Positions 15,696 through 25,362 are shown, counted from the first letter of the stretch. The stretch is 64,000 nt of DNA from RYN-230 sp963834705 (GCA_963834705.1 CAWICV010000002.1:310001-374000), one strand, 5' to 3'. Notes: generated by a model not told the origin, from the sequence alone. Program-made: numbers and translations.

Positions 15696-18600
15696 TGGCA
15701 GCACCAATTCCGGGCACCCGGCGGCCAGCCCGCCGCTCGCCCACCGACCTGCTCATCGGGCTGCTGGCCACGGCCGCCCTGCTCGCGCTCACCGCCGGGG
15801 TGCCGCTGGCCCTGGTCACGGTGTTCGGCCTGCCGGTGCCGCACTCGCTGCCCAGCTTGTCCGTGCTCACCCACCAGCTGGATGTGTTCAGCATCCTCCG
15901 GCTGCTGTCGGTGGCCGTCTGGCTGGCCTGGCTGCAGCTGGTCTGCTGCGTGTTCGCCGAGGTCCGGGCGGCGGTGCGGAACACCGGAAGGCCCGCCCGG
16001 GTGCCGCTGGCCGGCGGCACCCAGGCCGTGGTGCACCGGCTGGTCACCGCCGCGCTGCTCACGTTCGCCGCGACGGCCGCGCTGTCTCCGGCCTTCACCC
16101 AGCTGGCCAGCCCGCAGGCCGCGCACCAGGCACCACAGCCGGCCCGGCCGGGCCCGGGCGCACCCGGCGGCACGGCCACTGGCCGGCCCCCGGCCAGCGC
16201 GCCCGCGCCGGCCAGCCCGCCGGTGCTGGCCGGCCCGCCGCAACTGGCCCATTCGCCGTTCGGGACGCACACCCGGCACGACGGGCACCTGCCGCGGGAG
16301 AACCATGTCCCGCGGGAAACGCACCTCCCGCACGCGGCGCACCCGCTCCGGGTGGAAAAGGTCTACGTGGTGCAGCCGCCGGCCGGCCGGTTCCACGAGA
16401 GCTTGTGGGAGATCGCACAGAAGTTCCTCGGCGACGGCCGCCGGTACCGGGAGATCTTCGCGCTGAACGCCGGGCAGATCCAGCCGGACGGAACCAAGCT
16501 CACCACCGCCAGCCTGATCCGCCCGGGCTGGGTGCTCCGGATGCCCCGGGAGGCCCGCGGCCCCGGGATCGAGGTGGTCACCGCGCCGGCCGAGCCGGGC
16601 ACCGAGCCCACGGTTTCCGCCGGCACGGGGTCATCCCGCACGGCCCCGTCCAGCACGGCCCCGTCCAGCACGGCCCCGTCCAGCACGGCCCCGTCCAGCC
16701 GGCTCAGCCCGGCGCGGGGCGGCACCGGACGGCGGGGGAGAGCGGGACACCCCCGCACCAGGGCGGGGAAGACGTGGCGCCGGGCCGGTGGGCGGTGCCG
16801 CCCCGGCATCAGGCCGGGCAGGACGTGGCGCCGGCCCGCCACCACACCTGGGCGGACGTGGTGGCCGGGCGGCGGGCGGCGGCGGCCCGGCACCCGGCCG
16901 CGGGGCGGCACGAGGCCACCGCGGGGGCCGCGGGCCGGCCCGGCGCGCCGCGGCCGCGGGCCGATGGGCAGCCCCTGGCCAGCCTCACCGCCCGGGACGG
17001 CCGGGCCGTGTTCCCGGCCGACGGCCGTCCGGCCGCCAGCACCACCCGCCCGGCGAACCCCACCCACCAGGCCAGCCCCGCCCGTCCAGCTAGCGTGGTG
17101 CCCTGGTACCCCCATGAACTCGCCGCGGCGGCCCTGCTGTCCAGCGCCGTTCTGGCCGCCCTTGGGCGGCGGCGGCGGGAGCAACTGTGGGCACGGGCGT
17201 TCGGTAAAAGGGTTCTCGGGCCGGGACCCGAGCCGGCCCTCGCCGAGGCAGCCATGCGGTCGGCGGCCGACGAGCCGTCCACCCGGCTGCTGGACACCGG
17301 GCTGCGCCACCTGTCGCACGCGCTGGCCCGGTCGTGGCGGACCCCGCCGACCGTGTTTGCGGCCCATCTGAGCTGGGAGAACCTGGACCTCTGGGTGGCC
17401 CCCGCGGACCTGGACCCGCCCACGCCATGGACGGCGGTGGGCGACGGCCAGGTGTGGCGGCTGCCGGCCAGCGCGCTGCCGCTGGTCGAGCTGGACGAGG
17501 CCGGCGAGGAGCCACAGCTGTTCCCCGGGCTGGTCGCCATCGGCACCGACGGCACCGGGCGGGTGCTGGTCAACCTGGCCGCCGCGCAGGGGCTGATCTC
17601 GGTCAGCGGCCCGGCGCCCATGGTCACCGCCGTGCTGTCCGCGATGGCCATGGAGCTGGCCACCAACCGCTGGTCGGACGAGATGCGGCTGACCCTGGTC
17701 GGGTTCGGCCCGGACCTGGCCGACATCGCGCCGGACCGGGTGGTGACGGTGGACTCGCTGGATGAGGCGCTGCCCGCGATGGAGGCCCGGGCCGCGGCAG
17801 CCGCCGGCGCCAAGGCAGCGGCCGCGGGCACCGGGCGGCGCGGCGGGCCGCCCGCCGACGATCCGGCCAGCTGGCCGCCGCACTACCTGATCAGCGCGAT
17901 CCCGCCGACGCGGGGCCAGCGCACCCGGCTGAACGTGCTGGCCGAGGCCGGCCGCGTGTCCGCGGCCGGCTACGTGCTGGCCGGCGACGTCCCGGGCAGC
18001 GCCTGGACCTGGGAAGTCACCGCCGACGGGCGGCTGCTGGCCGGGGTGCTCGGGCTTGACGTGCAGGCCCAGCTGCTGCCCGACCGGGAGTACGAGGCGG
18101 TGCTGGGGCTGTTCGACGCGGCGAGCCAGCTGGACGGCGCCCCGCTGGCCCCGCCCGCCGCGGACGCGGCGCCACCCGAGCAACTGGACCCGGACCGGGA
18201 CATGCCGGTGGAGGTCACCATCCTGGGCCCGGTCTCGGTGCGCGCCCCCGGTGTGCTCGAACCGGACCTGGTCGGCCTGGTCACCGAGGTGGTCGTGTTC
18301 CTGGCCGTGCACCCCGGCGGGGTGCACCGCAACGCGGTGGAGGCCGCGATCTGGCCACGCGGGATCGACAGCCAGGCGCTCGACGCGGCCCTGGCGGCCG
18401 CCCGGGACTGGCTGGGCACGGATGGCATCGGCCGCCCGCACCTGGCCGAGGACGCGGCCGGCCGGCTCCGGCTCGGTTCCCGGGTCCGGGTGGACTGGCA
18501 CGTATTCCGGGCACTGGCCGGGAGCGCCGGGCTGGCCCCGCCGGGCAGCACGGCCGAGGCCGGTTACCTGGCCCAGGCGCTCGACCTGGTGCGCGGTCAG

Positions 18601-18963
18601 CTGCTCGGGGGCCGCCCGCCCAGGCGGTACAACTGGCTGGCCACCAGCGACCTGGAGTACGAGGTCCCGGCCCAGGTCGCCGACGCGGCGCACCGGCTGG
18701 CCGCGGTCCGGCTGGCCGGCGGCGACAGCCAGGGTGCGATGGACGCGGCCCGGGCTGGGCTGCGCCTCGCGTTCTACGATGAGCTGCTCTGGCGGGACCT
18801 GCTCCGTGCCGCCCAGGCGGCCGGCCCGCCGGGTCTGGTCCGCGCCGTGGTGGACGAGCTGTGCGCGCGGACCGCCCTGGACGAGGTGCTGCCCCAGATG
18901 GCGCCGGAGACCGAGGCGCTCATCGACGAGATCCTGCCCTCCTGGCGGTCCCCCGCGCGATGA
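15695..18963 (+). CDS. LysM and BTAD (SARP-like) domain membrane protein, one internal frame break
   Basis: Large protein common in actinobacterial Tad loci, probable regulator or wall-linked scaffold. The first frame from ATG 15695 (overlapping the previous stop) gives two N-terminal helices (about residues 15-40 and 65-90), a third near 115-130, a Pro-rich stretch and a LysM-like domain (YVVQPPAGRFHESLWEIAQK, about 224-285). Between about 16640 and 16760 the protein-like frame shifts by one. The second frame carries HELAAAALLSSAVLAALGRR as a membrane helix, a long central domain and a C-terminal winged-helix plus BTAD repeat region (VEVTILGPVSV to the end). The break lies next to GGGGG/CCCCC runs and 15-bp repeats. 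One missing base would restore about 1,090 residues. Confidence 0.72.
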
Positions 18964-19062
18964 CGCTGCGGCATGGCACTGTGTCCTGATCTGTCCCCGA
19001 TCGCCAGCGGCCCGCGGGCCGGCCCACGTTTTACCTGATCTCTCACCGGGAAGGGCCGGCCT

Positions 19063-19980
19063 GTGGGGTTCCCGGTCAAGGCCGTCGTCGCGGCCCTCGC
19101 CAACGCGGTCAACGACGGCACCGCCGCCGTCCTCGAGCAGCGCAGCACCAAGCAGGTCGCCGCGCAGAAGAACCCGCTGTCGGTACGGCTCATCATCGAC
19201 CTGCTGCGCCGCCCGCTGTGGCTGATCGCCATCGTGCTCAACATCACCGGGGTGATCCTGCAGATCGTCGCCCTGCACTACGGTGCGCTGGCACTGGTCC
19301 AGCCGATCCTGGTCTGCGACCTGATCTTCGCCGCGCTGATCGGGTCCGCGTTCCGGCACCGGTGGCCGGACTGGGAAATCCTGCTCGGCGTGCTGTGCTG
19401 TGCGGGCGGCCTGGCCCTGTTCCTCGCGGTGGCCCGGCCCCACGGCGGCGTGGCCACGGTGCCGCCAGTGGACGCGATCCCGCTGGCCATCGCGTACGGC
19501 GCCGCGCTGGCCGGCTGCCTGGCGGTGGCTGCCACCGGGCACCGCAGGCTGCGGCCGATCATGCTGGCGCTGGCCTGCGGGATCTCCTACGGGGTGACCG
19601 CGTTCGTGCTCAAGCTGCTGTCCGGCGGCTGGCACGGCGGGCTGAGCCACCTGCCTTACCAGTGGCCGCTGTACGCCGCGGTCGTCGTCGGCCCGCTCGG
19701 CTTCCTGCTCAACCAGAGCGCCTATCAGGCCGGCGTCCTGGTCAGCCCGGTCCTCGCGGTGATCACCGCGGTCGACCCGCTGGTATCGATCGCGCTGGCG
19801 GTCGGCCTGCTGGACGAGACGATCAGCGGCGGCGCGCTGAACATCACGATGGAAGTGGCCGCGCTGCTGGTCATGATCGCCGGGATCGTGGTCCTATCGC
19901 ACCGCGCGCCGCACGTGGTCGAGCAGGCCAAGGCGGCGGCCGAGCAGCAGCACCTGTCCGCCGGAGAGACGCTCAGCTAG
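19063..19980 (+). CDS. DMT-family transporter-like membrane protein
   Basis: Integral membrane protein with about nine or ten hydrophobic helices in 305 aa, of the drug/metabolite transporter type (two EamA-like halves). Substrate unknown. Seen: ANAVNDGTAAVLEQRSTKQV near the N-terminus, GALALVQPILVCDLIFAALI, and FLLNQSAYQAGVLVSPVLAV in the second half. GTG at 19063 has GGGAAGGGCC about 8 nt upstream. It stands alone between the Tad locus and add and is tail-to-tail with add. Confidence 0.8.
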   Translation: MGFPVKAVVAALANAVNDGTAAVLEQRSTKQVAAQKNPLSVRLIIDLLRRPLWLIAIVLNITGVILQIVALHYGALALVQPILVCDLIFAALIGSAFRHRWPDWEILLGVLCCAGGLALFLAVARPHGGVATVPPVDAIPLAIAYGAALAGCLAVAATGHRRLRPIMLALACGISYGVTAFVLKLLSGGWHGGLSHLPYQWPLYAAVVVGPLGFLLNQSAYQAGVLVSPVLAVITAVDPLVSIALAVGLLDETISGGALNITMEVAALLVMIAGIVVLSHRAPHVVEQAKAAAEQQHLSAGETLS

Positions 19981-19990
19981 CCCGGGCCTA

Positions 19991-21010
19991 TTAGCTGGGG
20001 CCGGCCAGCCAGGCGTCGATGCCCGCCAGCAGCCGCCGGGCGGTCTCCGGCGGGGCGACCGAGCCGCGCACCGACATCCGGGCCAGCTCGGCCAGCTGGT
20101 GGTCGGGCAGGCCGTGTGCCTGGCGGGCGATCTCGTACTGGTCGGCCAGCCGGGACCCGAACAGCAGTGGATCGTCGGCGCCCAGCGCCACCGGCACCCC
20201 GTCGCCGAGCAGCGTGCCCAGCGGCACGGCGGCGGCGTCCGGGGTCACCCCGAGGGCCACGTTGGACGCCGGGCACACCTCCAGGGTGATCTTGCCGGCC
20301 GCCAGCCGCTTGGTCAGCTCGGCGTCGCCTGCGGCGGCCACACCGTGCCCGATCCGGTCCGCGTGCAGGTCGTCCAGGCAGGCCCGGACGCTGGCCGGCC
20401 CGCACAGCTCACCGCCGTGCGGGGTGAGCAGCAGCGCCGACCGGGCCGCGATGCGGAACGCGGCCGCGAACTCGGCCGGGCCGCCGCGCCGCTCGTCGTT
20501 GCTCAGCCCGAACCCGATCACCCCGCGGCCCGCGTACTGCGCGGCCAGCCGGGCCAGCGTGCGCGCCTCCAGCGGGTGCTTGGTCCGGTTGGCCGCGATG
20601 ATCAGGCCGATGCCCACCCCGGTCGCGGTGGCGGCCGCGTGCGCCGCGTCCAGCACCAGCTCCACCGTCGGGGTGAGGCCGCCGAAGCGCTGCCCGTAGC
20701 CGGACGGGTCGATCTGGATCTCCAGCCAGCCGGACCCCTCGGCCCGCTCGTCCTCCGCGGTCTCGCGGAGCAGCCGGCGTACGTCCTGCGGGGTGCGCAG
20801 CACCGACCGGGCGATGTCGTACAGCCGCTGGAACCGGAACCAGCCGCGCTCGTCCGCCGCGCTCAGCCGGGGCGGCCAGGCCCGGGTCAGCGCCTCCGGC
20901 AGGTGCACCCGGTGCTGCGCGGCCAGGTCGACCAGGGTGGCGTGCCGCATCGCCCCGGTGAAGTGCAGATGCAGGTGCGCCTTGGGCAGCGTGTCAACCG
21001 GCCGCGGCAT
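19991..21010 (-). CDS. add: Adenosine deaminase
   Basis: Zinc enzyme that deaminates adenosine to inosine in purine salvage; some relatives act on other purines such as aminodeoxyfutalosine. 339 aa. Metal ligands and active site seen: HLHLHFTG (HxH), LTPHGGELCGP, DRIGHGV, CPASNVALG and LGADDPLLFG. ATG at 21010 gives MPRPVDTLPKAHLHLH. A longer frame reaching 21154 overlaps aspC and is rejected. It lies 16 bp after the aspC stop, so the two are probably cotranscribed. Confidence 0.88.
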   Translation of the reverse strand: MPRPVDTLPKAHLHLHFTGAMRHATLVDLAAQHRVHLPEALTRAWPPRLSAADERGWFRFQRLYDIARSVLRTPQDVRRLLRETAEDERAEGSGWLEIQIDPSGYGQRFGGLTPTVELVLDAAHAAATATGVGIGLIIAANRTKHPLEARTLARLAAQYAGRGVIGFGLSNDERRGGPAEFAAAFRIAARSALLLTPHGGELCGPASVRACLDDLHADRIGHGVAAAGDAELTKRLAAGKITLEVCPASNVALGVTPDAAAVPLGTLLGDGVPVALGADDPLLFGSRLADQYEIARQAHGLPDHQLAELARMSVRGSVAPPETARRLLAGIDAWLAGPS

Positions 21011-21026
21011 CAGCGCGCCCGGTCGC

Positions 21027-22238
21027 TCAATGCGCCTCGCTGAGCAGTTTGCCCATCCGGCTGATCCCCTCGGCCAGATCGTCGTCGCCCAGCGCGCAGG
21101 ACAGCCGGAAGTACCCGGGCGTGCCGAACGCCTCGCCCGGCACCACCGCCACATCGGCGTGATCCAGGATGACTTCGGCCAGCTCGGCCGACGTGGCTGG
21201 GCGCTGGCCGGCCAGCTCCTTGCCGAGCACCCCCTTGACCGAGGGATAGCAGTAGAACGCCCCTTCCGGCAGTGGGCAGACCACGCCAGGTATGTCGTTC
21301 AGCATGCTGGTCATCGTCTGGCGGCGACGGTCGAACGCGGCCCGCATCTCGGCCACCGCGGACAGGTCACCGGACACGGCCGCGAGCGCCGCCGCCTGGG
21401 ACACGTTGGACACGTTGGAGGTGGCGTGCGACTGCAGGTTGGTGGCCGCCTTAATCACGTCGCCCGGGCCGATCATCCAGCCAACCCGCCAGCCGGTCAT
21501 CGCGTACGTCTTGGCCACACCATTCAGCACCACGCAGGTGTCGGCGATCTCCGGCGCCATGGCCGGGATGGAGGAGAACGTGGCGCCGCCGTAGACCAGG
21601 TGCTGGTAAATCTCGTCGGTGACCACCCACAGCCCGTTGGCCGCGGCCCACTGGCCGATCGCGGCCACCTGGTCCGGCGGGTAGACCGCACCGGTGGGGT
21701 TGGACGGGGACACAAACATGACCAGCTTGGTGCGCGGGGTGCGGGCCGCCTCCAGGTCGGCTACGGACACCTGGTAGCCGGTCCGCTCGTCGGCCAGCAC
21801 CGGCACCGGGACGCCGCCCGCCAGCTGGATCGCCTCCGGGTAGGTGGTCCAGTAGGGCGTGGGCAGCAGCACCTCGTCGCCCGGGTCGAGCAGCGTGGCG
21901 AACGTCTGGTACACCGCGAACTTACCGCCGTTGGTGATCAGCACCTGGCTCGCTTTGACCTGGTAACCGGAGTCGCGCGCGGTCGCGGCCGCGACCGCCT
22001 CGCGGAGCTCGGGCAGCCCGGGGGTGGGCGAGTACTTGTGGAACCGCGGGTCGGCGCAGGCTCGCTGGGCAGCCTCGACGATGTAGCCAGGGGTCGGGAA
22101 GTCGGGCTCGCCCGCCCCGAACCCGATGACCGGCCGTCCCGCCGCCTTGAGCGCTTTCGCCTTCGAATCCACGGCCAGGGTGGCCGATTCGGCGATGGCG
22201 GAGATACGGGCGGAGATGCGTGGGTGGGCTGAAGTCAT
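21027..22238 (-). CDS. aspC: Pyridoxal-phosphate aspartate aminotransferase (class I)
   Basis: Transfers the amino group between aspartate and 2-oxoglutarate in the cytosol. 403 aa. Class I motifs are seen: GAGEPDFPTPGYI near residue 41, VSPSNPTGAVY, DEIYQHLVYGG, and the PLP-lysine motif NGVAKTYAMTGWRVGW. The C-terminal Arg for substrate carboxylate is in YFRLSCALGDDD. ATG at 22238 starts just before the conserved SARISAIAESAT; the frame to 22319 is probably untranslated. Position before tRNA-Trp/secE is the conserved actinobacterial arrangement. Confidence 0.92.
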   Translation of the reverse strand: MTSAHPRISARISAIAESATLAVDSKAKALKAAGRPVIGFGAGEPDFPTPGYIVEAAQRACADPRFHKYSPTPGLPELREAVAAATARDSGYQVKASQVLITNGGKFAVYQTFATLLDPGDEVLLPTPYWTTYPEAIQLAGGVPVPVLADERTGYQVSVADLEAARTPRTKLVMFVSPSNPTGAVYPPDQVAAIGQWAAANGLWVVTDEIYQHLVYGGATFSSIPAMAPEIADTCVVLNGVAKTYAMTGWRVGWMIGPGDVIKAATNLQSHATSNVSNVSQAAALAAVSGDLSAVAEMRAAFDRRRQTMTSMLNDIPGVVCPLPEGAFYCYPSVKGVLGKELAGQRPATSAELAEVILDHADVAVVPGEAFGTPGYFRLSCALGDDDLAEGISRMGKLLSEAH

Positions 22239-22335
22239 GACCCCATGGTCGCACCTCACCGATAGTGACCGCACCGTGAATACCTGGCGTCCCGCCCGGT
22301 ACGAGACGACAGATTTCATCGGTTACCCGGCATGG

Positions 22336-22365
22336 TTCGACGGGGGGGCCGTGGCAACGTAGACT
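22336..22365 (+). promoter_or_regulatory. Predicted promoter for tRNA-Trp and secE
   Basis: TTCGAC (22336-22341) and TAGACT (22360-22365) are separated by 18 bp, a fair match to the housekeeping sigma consensus of actinobacteria. The site lies about 100 bp before the tRNA-Trp gene, between it and the divergent aspC. Confidence 0.55.
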
Positions 22366-22463
22366 TCATCAACTGGTGGTGGTCCACCCGGTGACGGCTG
22401 CGCCCGTGAGGGAACGTGAGGCGGCTCCGGGCGGCGCCCCGGTGGCACAGTTTTGGTAAGCAG

Positions 22464-22537
22464 AGGGCAGTAGCTCAATTGGCCAGAGTCCCGGTCTCCA
22501 AAACCGGTGGTTGGGGGTTCGAGTCCCTCCTGCCCTG
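22464..22537 (+). tRNA. tRNA-Trp (anticodon CCA)
   Basis: A 74-nt cloverleaf: acceptor AGGGCAG with CTGCCCT fully paired, D-stem GCTC/GAGT, anticodon stem CCGGT/ACCGG with loop CTCCAAA giving CCA, T-stem GGGGG/CCCTC, discriminator G. CCA is not encoded. It lies 74 bp upstream of secE, its standard place in actinobacteria. Confidence 0.95.
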
Positions 22538-22611
22538 CGTAAGCGGCCTGCGTCCCGGCGCGGGCTGGTGGTATCAGCTGGTACACCAACCAGCGTTGTT
22601 CAGGTGAGGAC

Positions 22612-22863
22612 ATGGCGACTCAGACGCGTGGTGAGGTCACCAAGGGCGGGGCCAAGCCCGGCGGCCCGGCTAAAGACAGCCGGACCACTCCAGCGCTCTT
22701 CATCCGTCAGGTCGTCGCCGAACTGCGCAAGGTGATCTGGCCGACCCGCCATGAACTGATCACCTACACGACCGTGGCGCTGACCTTCGTAGTCGTCATG
22801 GCGGTGATCGTGTCGCTGCTGGACCTCGGCTTCTACCACCTGGTAACCACGGTCCTGGGCTGA
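22612..22863 (+). CDS. secE: Preprotein translocase subunit SecE
   Basis: Single-helix subunit of the SecYEG channel in the membrane. 83 aa. FIRQVVAELRKVIWPTRHEL is the conserved amphipathic stretch, followed by one membrane helix (TTVALTFVVVMAVIVSLLDL). The N-terminal 30 residues are variable and hydrophilic. It precedes nusG by 269 bp, and that gap holds a structured element. Confidence 0.95.
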   Translation: MATQTRGEVTKGGAKPGGPAKDSRTTPALFIRQVVAELRKVIWPTRHELITYTTVALTFVVVMAVIVSLLDLGFYHLVTTVLG

Positions 22864-23001
22864 GCCGCCTGGGGAGGCTGCGGCCAGGGGTGCCAGTGCC
22901 GGGGGACGGCATCGCCGGCTGGTCTTGGTGCTGGGGTCCAGGACGAGGCCGGAACCAGGGTTAGGCCGGGGAAACGCCGCCAGCCACGAGCGGAGAGAGA
23001 G

Positions 23002-23101
23002 GGTTATTCAGATACCGGCTAGCGAGCCCGGGCCAGCGGTCCGGGCGAGCGGCCGGTGCGGATGGGACCACAGAGGGACCACAGCATCTATCTGAATAAC
23101 C
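23002..23101 (+). other. Structured intergenic element, copy A (before nusG)
   Basis: A 13-bp inverted repeat GGTTATTCAGATA (23002-23014) / TATCTGAATAACC (23089-23101) bounds the element. Inside, stem CCGGC/GCCGG (23015-23019, 23052-23056) and stem GCCCGGGCC/GGTCCGGGC (23026-23034, 23038-23046) are separated by an internal loop TAGCGA/GAGCG. A related copy lies at 50991-51067 before rpsE. Function unknown; may be a structured RNA or a small mobile repeat. It ends 31 nt before the nusG start. Confidence 0.7.
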
Positions 23102-23132
23102 CGAACTTTCAGGAGACAGAGAAAGAGTTATC

Positions 23133-24038
23133 GTGTCCGAGTTCCAAGTGCACGTCAGTGATCAGGCGGACGACCTGACCGACGCGGCTGCCACGTCCGA
23201 CGAAGCCACTGCGCCCGGCGAGACGGCGGCCAGCTCAGCCGAGGCTGAGCCCGAGGCCGCGGCGGAGACGGCCGCCGGAGACGACGCCGGCGTCGCAGCT
23301 GAGGCGGACGCGGCCGAGGACGTGCCGGCCGAGGACGTGCCGGCCGAGGACGTGCCGGCCGAGGACGAGGCGGCTGAGGATGTGCCGGCCGAGGACGAGG
23401 CGGCTGAGGACGTGCCGGCCGAGGACGAGGCGGACGGCGCCGCGGTCGAGGACGACGACCCGGTCGCGACGTTCAAGGCGGAACTGCGGCTGCAGCCGGG
23501 TGACTGGTACGTGGTGCACTCCTACGCCGGGTACGAGAACCGGGTCAAGGCGAACCTGGAGAGCCGCACCCAGTCGCTGAACATGGAGGACTACATCTTC
23601 CAGATCGAGGTCCCGGTGCATGAGGTGACCGAGATCAAGGGCGGCAAGCGGCAGCAGGTCTCGGAGAAGGTGCTGCCCGGTTACATCCTGGTCCGGATGG
23701 ACCTGACCGACGAGTCCTGGGCCGCGGTGCGGAACACCCCCGGGGTGACCGGCTTCGTCGGGCTGTCCAGCCGGCCGTCGCCGCTCAGCCTGGACGAGGT
23801 GGCATCGCTACTCGCCCCCGAGCCGGAGCAGAAGGCGGCTTCGCCGGCCGAGGTGCGCCGGTCTGCGGTGGAATACGAGCCCGGCGAATCCGTTACGGTG
23901 ATGGATGGCCCGTTCGCCACCCTCCCCGCCACGGTGAACGAGGTCAACCCGGACACCCAGAAGCTCAAGGTGCTCGTCTCCATCTTCGGCCGGGAGACCC
24001 CGGTCGAGCTCTCCTTCGATCAGGTCGCCAAGATCTGA
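23133..24038 (+). CDS. nusG: Transcription termination/antitermination protein NusG
   Basis: Binds RNA polymerase and couples it to Rho and the ribosome. 301 aa, long for NusG. The NGN domain (about residues 120-230) starts LQPGDWYVVHSYAGYENRVK; the KOW domain (about 245-301) has YEPGESVTVMDGPFATLPAT. The first about 110 residues are an acidic, repetitive extension with AEDVP and AEDEA pentapeptides. Such acidic heads occur in actinobacterial NusG, but this one has a clear repeat array. GTG at 23133 follows the structured element and a GGAGA site. Confidence 0.95.
   Translation: MSEFQVHVSDQADDLTDAAATSDEATAPGETAASSAEAEPEAAAETAAGDDAGVAAEADAAEDVPAEDVPAEDVPAEDEAAEDVPAEDEAAEDVPAEDEADGAAVEDDDPVATFKAELRLQPGDWYVVHSYAGYENRVKANLESRTQSLNMEDYIFQIEVPVHEVTEIKGGKRQQVSEKVLPGYILVRMDLTDESWAAVRNTPGVTGFVGLSSRPSPLSLDEVASLLAPEPEQKAASPAEVRRSAVEYEPGESVTVMDGPFATLPATVNEVNPDTQKLKVLVSIFGRETPVELSFDQVAKI
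23317..23427. repeat. Acidic pentapeptide repeat array in nusG
   Basis: Tandem 15-bp units of GAGGACGTGCCGGCC and GAGGACGAGGCGGCT encode EDVPA and EDEAA. They extend the acidic N-terminal region of NusG and stay in frame, so the length can vary without breaking the gene. Confidence 0.85.
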
Positions 24039-24077
24039 TCCGCATTACGCCCAGGAACAGGAACAGGACCCGTACAG

Positions 24078-24512
24078 ATGGCCCCACGGAAGAAGAAGAT
24101 CGCTGCGGTTGTGAAGGTGCAGCTGCAGGCGGGCGCGGCCACCCCGGCCCCGCCGGTCGGCACCGCGCTTGGCCCGCACGGCGTCAACATCATGGACTTC
24201 TGCCGGCAGTACAACGCCGCGACCGAGTCCCAGCGGGGCAACGTCGTCCCGGTGGAGATCACGATCTACGAGGATCGCTCGTTCTCCTTCGTGACCAAGA
24301 CCCCGCCCGCCGCCGAACTGCTGAAGAAGGCGGCCGGCGTGGCCAAGGGCAGCGGTGAGCCGCTGACCACCAAGGTCGGCTCGGTGACCATGGCTCAGGT
24401 CCGGGAGATCGCGCAGACCAAGATGCCCGACCTCAACGCGACCAGCATCGAGGCCGCCGAGAAGATCATCGCCGGCACGGCCCGGTCGATGGGGCTCACC
24501 GTCAACGGCTGA
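24078..24512 (+). CDS. rplK: 50S ribosomal protein L11
   Basis: Forms the GTPase-associated centre with 23S rRNA helices 43-44 and helps stringent-factor activation. 144 aa, standard. The N-terminal domain has VQLQAGAATPAPPVGTALGP with the prolines that contact thiostrepton in other bacteria intact; the C-terminal rRNA-binding domain has VREIAQTKMPDLNA. It follows nusG by 39 bp and precedes rplA. Confidence 0.97.
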   Translation: MAPRKKKIAAVVKVQLQAGAATPAPPVGTALGPHGVNIMDFCRQYNAATESQRGNVVPVEITIYEDRSFSFVTKTPPAAELLKKAAGVAKGSGEPLTTKVGSVTMAQVREIAQTKMPDLNATSIEAAEKIIAGTARSMGLTVNG

Positions 24513-24628
24513 GCCCGGGGAAAGCGGCTGAACCCAACCGCTGAGCCAAACAGCTGAACCAAACACCAGTGGCAGGGCCGCGCTGGCCCACTGACCACGA
24601 CCTCCGCATTAGTACCAAGGAGAAAGAT

Positions 24629-25354
24629 ATGAAGCGCAGCAAGGCCTACCGTCAGGCCGCCGAGCTGATCGACCCGGACCGGCTGTACAGCCCGGCCGAG
24701 GCGGTCAACCTGGCCAAGGAGACGGCCAAGACCAAGTTCGACCCCACCGTCGAGGTCGCCCTGCGGCTCGGCGTGGACCCGCGTAAGGCGGACCAGATGG
24801 TCCGTGGCACGGTCAACCTGCCTAACGGGACCGGCAAGACGGCCCGCGTTCTGGTGTTCGCCACCGGAGACCGGGCCGAGCAGGCTCGCGCCGCCGGCGC
24901 CGACTACGTCGGCTCCGATGACCTGATCGAGCGCATCCAGGGCGGGTTCCTGGACTTCGACGCGGTCGTCGCCACCCCCGACCTGATGGGCAAGGTCGGC
25001 CGGCTGGGCCGGGTGCTCGGCCCGCGTGGCCTGATGCCCAACCCGAAGACCGGTACGGTCACCCCCGACGTGGGCCGGGCCGTCACCGAGATCAAGGGCG
25101 GGAAGATCGAGTTCCGGGTGGACCGGCACGGCAACCTGCACTTCGTGATCGGCAAGGCGTCCTTCCCGGCCAGCGCGCTGGTGCAGAACTACGCGGCCGC
25201 CCTGGACGAGGTGCTCCGGCTCAAGCCGTCCGCGGCCAAGGGCCGGTACATCAAGAAAGTCGCGATGACCACCAGCATGGGGCCGGCCATCCACGTGGAC
25301 CCGGCCAAGACCCGCGGCCTGACCGAGGAACTCGAAGCGGCCGCCGCCGGCTGA
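24629..25354 (+). CDS. rplA: 50S ribosomal protein L1
   Basis: L1-stalk protein that helps release E-site tRNA and represses its own L11 operon in other bacteria. 241 aa. LGRVLGPRGLMPNPKTGT is the family signature. ATG at 24629 has AAGGAG 6 nt upstream; the longer frame from 24569 is intergenic. A hairpin after the gene (25418-25463) and a 750-bp gap separate it from rplJ. Confidence 0.97.
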   Translation: MKRSKAYRQAAELIDPDRLYSPAEAVNLAKETAKTKFDPTVEVALRLGVDPRKADQMVRGTVNLPNGTGKTARVLVFATGDRAEQARAAGADYVGSDDLIERIQGGFLDFDAVVATPDLMGKVGRLGRVLGPRGLMPNPKTGTVTPDVGRAVTEIKGGKIEFRVDRHGNLHFVIGKASFPASALVQNYAAALDEVLRLKPSAAKGRYIKKVAMTTSMGPAIHVDPAKTRGLTEELEAAAAG

Positions 25355-25362
25355 CCCGTTCA

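Noticed and set aside
22464..22540. Integrase attachment site at tRNA-Trp
   Set aside because: No integrase and no repeated tRNA 3' end nearby; the gene order around it is the conserved one.
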